DNA of 10,922 bases. It comes from Chloroflexota bacterium (GTDB lineage: Bacteria; Chloroflexota; Anaerolineae; Promineifilales; Promineifilaceae). Each line of letters starts with the position of its first letter. Position 1 is the first letter of the stretch. Positions 7,655 through 10,922 of this stretch are shown one piece after another. The notes beneath the pieces were generated by a model that was not told the DNA's origin, ran no database searches, and worked only from the letters and a program-made list of their open reading frames with translations. The DNA is taken from the NCBI GenBank assembly GCA_024223125.1, contig JAAEOP010000464.1, forward strand, positions 1 through 10,922. The letters run 5' to 3'. The position numbers and the translations under genes are program-made.

Positions 7655-8646
7655 GACAATCTGTCTGAAATCCCCCGACCAATAGCTACCAACAACTCTT
7701 TAGCTACCGTAACCAGTTCACTCCAGTGACTCAGAGCAATATTTACGCCATCATTGTGGTATTCTTGCAGCTTTTTAGATCGCTTCAGTTCATTCAAATA
7801 GATGGGGTTAAGCCGGGTAATAACATCCCCATCTACCTGTACAATGGTTTGCATGGCAATAATTTCCACGCCTAATTCCCACACCTTACGAACCATCACC
7901 AATTCATTATCACGAATAGGCAGCGGCGGTATTTTTTCACCGCTTACCAGATCAGCCCGCGTTAACTGATTGATTAACGTTAAGGTGTAATTGTCATCAA
8001 TATTATTCTGTTCAAGGGCAATTTTTTTACTCAATTGGACGACGGTGTTTGGGGTAAGCTTCTCTTCTTTTGCCAGATCGCGCTCTAGTTGCGGCCGTAA
8101 TTTGTCATCCCGGCGGCACATAGCGCTAAACAATCCCTTTATGCGGTCAGAATTATCTTTGATGCGGGGTAAAATCGCTATCTGCTCTTCTTCCAGATAC
8201 ATCTCTTTAGACGGGTCATTCAAAAAGCGGCTGGCCCAATTTCGCAGTACATCAAAGGCATCGTATCCACCCAACTGATCCTTGATATTATCAGTTACCA
8301 GGTACACATCTTCCAGCGCGACGCTTTCTGGCAACCCCTTATCAATTTCTGCTTGTGGAAAATAGTTTAGCTCCCGGCATACCACATCAAAAATATCCTC
8401 TTCCGTTTCTTCTACATCCATCCCCTGCCGCTGTTTCAAGTAATGGAATTGTTCCTGCATTTCGCGCAGGACGTTAAAATACTCTTTGCCAATGTCAAGC
8501 AGGGCGTGCCGTAGGGCAGGCATTTTTTGGGCCGTAATGCGTTTTCGCATGATGGTATTAACTTCAATGTTAAATAGATCATTGGCAATATCTTTGAACT
8601 GCCCCACAACATTTGCGTTGGCCGCAGCGGCCTTATTATCCGCCAT
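7651..8646 (-). CDS. Unknown mostly helical protein, second gene of the three-gene unit (331 aa)
   Basis: No family recognised. The protein is hydrophilic and predicted mainly helical by eye, with charged stretches (MRKRITAQKM, LREMQEQFHYLKQRQ, LERDLAKEEK) that could form coiled coils. It has no signal peptide or membrane segment, so it should be cytosolic. Near its C-terminus it carries TIVQVDGDVIT (267-277) and H297, matching the motif of both neighbours. Near its N-terminus DLFNIEVNTIM (23-33) resembles DLTTLKVVTAV of the 133-aa protein. If both matches are real, roughly 200 residues of helical sequence are inserted in a domain the 133-aa protein has in compact form. The ATG at 8644-8646 follows a near-perfect ribosome site (AGGAGGT). 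It lies 135 bp downstream of the 133-aa gene and overlaps the next gene by 4 bp. Confidence 0.82.
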   Translation of the reverse strand: MADNKAAAANANVVGQFKDIANDLFNIEVNTIMRKRITAQKMPALRHALLDIGKEYFNVLREMQEQFHYLKQRQGMDVEETEEDIFDVVCRELNYFPQAEIDKGLPESVALEDVYLVTDNIKDQLGGYDAFDVLRNWASRFLNDPSKEMYLEEEQIAILPRIKDNSDRIKGLFSAMCRRDDKLRPQLERDLAKEEKLTPNTVVQLSKKIALEQNNIDDNYTLTLINQLTRADLVSGEKIPPLPIRDNELVMVRKVWELGVEIIAMQTIVQVDGDVITRLNPIYLNELKRSKKLQEYHNDGVNIALSHWSELVTVAKELLVAIGRGISDRLS

Positions 8647-8671
8647 GGACTACCTCCTGTGAAAATGCGGA

Positions 8672-8688
8672 GGATTGCGGATTGCGGA
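8672..8688. repeat. Short tandem repeat GGATTGC x2.4
   Basis: Two perfect copies of the 7-bp unit GGATTGC (8672-8678 and 8679-8685) plus GGA, in the spacer between the 331-aa and 133-aa genes. A related TGCGGA precedes it. It lies just upstream of the 331-aa gene's ribosome site on the minus strand. Confidence 0.75.
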
Positions 8689-8709
8689 ATGGGAACCTGC
8701 AATTGGCAA

Positions 8710-8731
8710 GCAACCTTCGGTTGCCCAACCG
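8710..8731. promoter_or_regulatory. Two overlapping, mutually exclusive hairpins
   Basis: GCAACC-TTC-GGTTGC (8710-8724) can form a 6-bp stem. CGGTTG-CC-CAACCG (8718-8731) can form another 6-bp stem that reuses the GGTTG segment. Only one can form at a time. They lie in the transcribed spacer inside the minus-strand operon. No T-run follows on either strand, so this is not an ordinary terminator. It could be an attenuator-like or mRNA-processing element, or simply repeat debris. Confidence 0.35.
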
Positions 8732-8754
8732 AAATACCACAATCTCTTGTGTAT

Positions 8755-8780
8755 CACTGAAAACTGAACACTGAAAACTG
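8755..8780. repeat. 14-bp tandem repeat CACTGAAAACTGAA x1.9
   Basis: The unit CACTGAAAACTGAA occurs at 8755-8768 and again, less its last two bases, at 8769-8780. It itself contains the related ACTGAA/ACTG steps. It ends one base before the stop codon of the 133-aa gene (8782-8784). It looks like a dispersed low-complexity repeat. Confidence 0.75.
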
Positions 8781-8781
8781 C

Positions 8782-9183
8782 TTACTTCTCCTGCTCTCGA
8801 TTCGTTTTAATGGTTTCCAGAATATCGGCCGCCGTTTTCACCATAGTCAGCAAGGTTTTGACATTTTTGTCTACAATAGCCTGGGCTTCTTTAATGCGCT
8901 CCAAATGCTCATCCCGAATAGCGGTGTACTGATCATCGGTGGCAAACACTTCATCCATGACTGTCATAATGTCACCATCTATCAGGTCTATGGTGCTTAG
9001 AATGGCTTTGCTGTTTTGGTAATTTTCGCTGCGGGTTTGGCGGGTTTCCCCATTTTCGGTAACGCTGCTCTGGCTAATATTGACGTCTCCTACGGCCGTG
9101 ACCACCTTCAACGTCGTCAAATCACGCACAGCATTCTCAATCTTGTCATACAACTCATCAAAAGCATTCTTTTCATCGGCCAT
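8782..9183 (-). CDS. Unknown small soluble protein, first gene of the three-gene unit (133 aa)
   Basis: No family recognised. The protein is acidic at its N-terminus and helical at its C-terminus (about 86-130, charged heptad-like pattern, possible coiled coil). Between these are a beta-prone stretch, LKVVTAVGDVNIS (25-37), a polar loop (38-57), and the motif TIDLIDGDIMT (64-74) with H93. The same motif pattern occurs in the two downstream proteins, suggesting a shared domain. It has no signal peptide or membrane helix. The ATG at 9181-9183 follows AAGGAGAG with good spacing. It heads the operon and is divergent from the nSTAND1 gene. It may be a regulator or partner subunit of the two larger proteins, but nothing shows the activity. 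Confidence 0.82.
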   Translation of the reverse strand: MADEKNAFDELYDKIENAVRDLTTLKVVTAVGDVNISQSSVTENGETRQTRSENYQNSKAILSTIDLIDGDIMTVMDEVFATDDQYTAIRDEHLERIKEAQAIVDKNVKTLLTMVKTAADILETIKTNREQEK

Positions 9184-9239
9184 TATTGCTCTCCTTATAT
9201 GGTTATTGGCTCACACCGGAACGATAAATGAACGGGTTT

Positions 9240-9269
9240 ATTGTAGAGTAATCAGTGGCAAGTTTGCAA
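9240..9269 (-). promoter_or_regulatory. Promoter candidate for the three-gene unit
   Basis: On the minus strand TTGCAA (plus 9264-9269) and TACAAT (plus 9240-9245, 5 of 6 to consensus) are 18 bp apart. Transcription would start near 9233, giving a leader of about 50 nt before the 133-aa gene. The -35 hexamer lies inside the first copy of the 15-bp tandem repeat. Confidence 0.4.
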
Positions 9270-9284
9270 GTGGCAAGTTTGCAA
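9255..9284. repeat. 15-bp perfect tandem repeat, two copies
   Basis: GTGGCAAGTTTGCAA occurs at 9255-9269 and exactly again at 9270-9284, followed by GT. Each unit contains the near-palindromic step GCAAGTTTGC. It lies in the divergent spacer between the 133-aa and nSTAND1 genes, over the -35 of the minus-strand promoter candidate. It may be a repressor or activator site pair, or repeat slippage. Confidence 0.8.
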
Positions 9285-9331
9285 GTTGCTTTACTGCACA
9301 ATTGGCGGAGGTGCGAGCGTTGTTTTCTATT

Positions 9332-9360
9332 TTGCCCTCTCCTCCATATCTCAGTAAAAT
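9332..9360 (+). promoter_or_regulatory. Promoter candidate for the nSTAND1 gene
   Basis: TTGCCC (9332-9337, 4 of 6) and TAAAAT (9355-9360, 5 of 6) are separated by 17 bp, giving a start near 9367 and a leader of about 86 nt. One ACGGCCGT copy (9403-9410) lies in that leader. This is a pattern match only. Confidence 0.35.
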
Positions 9361-9452
9361 CGCGGTCATTAGTGTGTAATGTGTCGTTTGTTGAGATTGC
9401 CAACGGCCGTCTTCCAGCCACACAGCCATCATCTACCGTCAGGATGTACCTT

Positions 9453-10922
9453 ATGAGCGACCAACAACAACCCAAAACCAGCGACGAGATTACTGTCGGC
9501 CGTATCGAGAATAGCAATGCTGTAGCCATTGGCGCGGGGGCAACGGCCGTTTACCAGCAAGGTCTCAGCGTTGAAGAAGTGGCCGTTTTACTGGTCAAAC
9601 TCCAAAATGAAGATCAGCCGGAGGTGTGGGACGGCCGTACCCCCTACCTCGGTCTGACCGCCTTTCAGGAAAGCGATGCCCAATTTTTCTACGGCCGTGA
9701 AAGTTTAGTCGCCGATTTGCTAGAGCGGGTGCAAACGGCCCGTTTCATCCTCATTGCCGGGCCGTCTGGCAGCGGCAAATCATCCATTGCCCGCGCCGGA
9801 CTGTTTCACGCCTTGCGCCAGGGGCGGCTGGAAAAGAGCGATGGCTGGCTGTTGGCGACGATGCAGCCCAAAGGCGACCCCATCGAGCAGTTAGCTGTAG
9901 CCATCGAGCGGATGATGCAACGGCCGGGCGCGGGCGATTATTTGCGTGAAAACGGGCTGGGAGACGGGTTTGCTTTGCAGCGGCAGATTGAGACATTGTT
10001 GAGCGACGACGGCCGTCAACGCTGCGTCTTGCTGGTAGATCAATTTGAGGAAACGTTCACCCAAACCAAAGATAAAGAGGTTCGTGCCGCCTTCATCAAT
10101 CTGCTGACAACGGCCGCGCAAGCCGACGGCGGACGGGTCATTATATTGCTCTGTCTGCGCTCCGATTTTATCTCTGCCTGCGCCCCCTACGAAACGCTCA
10201 ACGACCTGCTTAACCAACAATTCCGCCAAATTAGTCTCCTGTCGCCCCCCGATTTAGCCAAAGCAATCACCCTGCCAGTCCTGGAAGTGGGGGTGAAAAT
10301 TGAACCGGAACTCGTCTCTCGTATCATGGCCGACATGGCCGGTGAGCCGGGCACGCTGCCGCTGATGAGCTTTGCCCTGCGCGACCTCTTTGAAGCGGCA
10401 AAGACGGCCAAAGATTCACCAATGGACTTGCGGTTGCCAGAATACCTGGCGCGGGGCGGGATTGAACGGGCGTTGGAACGACACGCCAACAAGGTGTTTG
10501 ACAGCTTTTCGGCTGAGCAAAAACAGTTGGCGCGGGGTGTTTTCTCTAAATTGATTGAGGTGGGGCAAGGACGGGTGGATACGCGGCGCACGGCCGTTTT
10601 CACAGAGTTGATTCCGGCGGGAACAGAACCGGAGGCGGTAACGGCCGTTGTCACCGCGTTAGCCAACGAAGGGGCGCGCCTGATCATTACCAGTGGCGAC
10701 AAGACGACGGCCGGTCGTACAGTGACCCTGGCCCATGAAAAATTGATTGATGCCTGGCCCTGGCTGCGTCAATTAGTGGATGAGAACCGGGAGATGATCA
10801 GTCTGCAAAACCAGATCAACGACGACGCCCAGGCATGGGCAAAGGAAAAGGACGCCAGTTTCCTCTATCGTGGCGGGCGCTTGATACAGGTAGAGGAACA
10901 ATTAGAAGCGGCAAAGCCTGAC
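9453..10922 (+). CDS. nSTAND1-type NTPase, N-terminal 490 residues (runs off right edge)
   Basis: The frame has no stop before the window ends. Residues 12-36 (EITVGRIENSNAVAIGAGA and following) form a Gly/Ala/Asn-rich beta-prone segment. A short helical linker follows, then the nSTAND1 core: PYLGLTAF (64-71), FFYGRE (to 83), Walker A GPSGSGKSS (103-111, K109) and Walker B VLLVDQFEE with D196 and E199-E200. The downstream LRSDF, GEPGTLPLMSFAL and HEKLIDAWPWLR, ending in a FLYRGGRL region, match the winged-helix end of this family. In known nSTAND1 proteins a WD40 or TPR array usually follows; it would lie outside the window. The family are ATP-driven switches of NLR-like conflict or signalling pathways in the cytosol. 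The start at 9453 is favoured by AGGA at 9441-9444; an in-frame ATG at 9444 overlaps that site. It is divergent from the three-gene unit. Confidence 0.9.
   Translation, partial: MSDQQQPKTSDEITVGRIENSNAVAIGAGATAVYQQGLSVEEVAVLLVKLQNEDQPEVWDGRTPYLGLTAFQESDAQFFYGRESLVADLLERVQTARFILIAGPSGSGKSSIARAGLFHALRQGRLEKSDGWLLATMQPKGDPIEQLAVAIERMMQRPGAGDYLRENGLGDGFALQRQIETLLSDDGRQRCVLLVDQFEETFTQTKDKEVRAAFINLLTTAAQADGGRVIILLCLRSDFISACAPYETLNDLLNQQFRQISLLSPPDLAKAITLPVLEVGVKIEPELVSRIMADMAGEPGTLPLMSFALRDLFEAAKTAKDSPMDLRLPEYLARGGIERALERHANKVFDSFSAEQKQLARGVFSKLIEVGQGRVDTRRTAVFTELIPAGTEPEAVTAVVTALANEGARLIITSGDKTTAGRTVTLAHEKLIDAWPWLRQLVDENREMISLQNQINDDAQAWAKEKDASFLYRGGRLIQVEEQLEAAKPD

Larger units (their letters stand above)
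1447..10648. repeat. Dispersed iterated palindrome ACGGCCGT, 22 exact copies
   Basis: Exact copies start at 1447, 1723, 2098, 2982, 3403, 3526, 4127, 4811, 5743, 6275, 6574, 6973, 7413, 7551, 9092, 9403, 9543, 9631, 9691, 10009, 10590 and 10641. Chance expectation for a given 8-mer in this length is about 0.2. Copies fall in all three reading frames (reading as TAV, GR or RP) and also in a spacer (9403), so codon use does not explain them. Many near-copies (GCGGCCGT, TCGGCCGT) are also present. It resembles the HIP1 situation of cyanobacteria but with a different sequence. Confidence 0.9.

Noticed and set aside
8672..9284. CRISPR-like array from the short repeats
   Set aside because: The repeats are only 7-15 bp, occur about twice each in direct tandem, and have no spacers or cas genes nearby.
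10187..10702. Minus-strand frame of 171 codons opposite the nSTAND1 gene
   Set aside because: The plus strand here encodes conserved nSTAND1 motifs; the opposite product is Ser/Arg-rich and low complexity, typical of a shadow.

Overview
The window looks like an accessory region of a filamentous or complex-lifestyle bacterium, most likely Chloroflexota (Anaerolineae-like). This is an inference from two things. STAND-type NTPases are dense here. The palindromic octamer ACGGCCGT is also strongly over-represented: I counted 22 exact copies by eye, against about 0.2 expected by chance in 10.9 kb. No rRNA, tRNA or CRISPR array was seen.

Layout from left to right. Positions 1-75 hold the last 24 codons of an IS110-family transposase. 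A lipoprotein of unknown function follows on the minus strand (147-1826). The divergent gap of about 260 bp carries a good sigma-70-like promoter for the lipoprotein and a perfect 16-bp inverted repeat. On the plus strand come a YfbR/HDDC2-like HD-domain 5'-deoxynucleotidase (2089-2658), then a two-gene translationally coupled unit. The first gene of that unit (2746-5697) fuses a cytoplasmic STAND/AAA ATPase, TPR repeats, one transmembrane helix, an outer domain and a C-terminal FGE-sulfatase (C-type-lectin-like) domain. The second (5694-7034) is another STAND/AAA ATPase ending in a small helical death-like/effector-associated type domain.

On the minus strand, convergent to that pair, lies a compact three-gene unit: 133 aa (8782-9183), 331 aa (7651-8646) and 176 aa with two membrane helices (7124-7654). 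None of the three is a family I recognise. Reading them side by side shows that all three carry the same motif, T-h-x-x-h-D-[GS]-D-x-h-T followed 18-22 residues later by a His, and probably a second shared motif nearer the N-terminus. This is my best candidate for an undescribed system: three co-transcribed proteins built on one shared domain, as a short soluble form, a form with a large helical insertion, and a membrane-anchored form.

Divergent from that unit, a third NTPase, of the nSTAND1 type, starts at 9453 and runs off the right edge. It has an N-terminal Gly/Ala/Asn-rich beta-prone segment that may be an assembly motif. The simplest reading is a cluster of NTPase-driven sensing or conflict (NLR-like) modules: three STAND ATPases, an extracytoplasmic lectin-like FGE domain, an adaptor domain, a possible nucleotide-degrading HD enzyme and an unassigned membrane trio. 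Joint function is inference; the sequence directly supports only the domains and the gene order.
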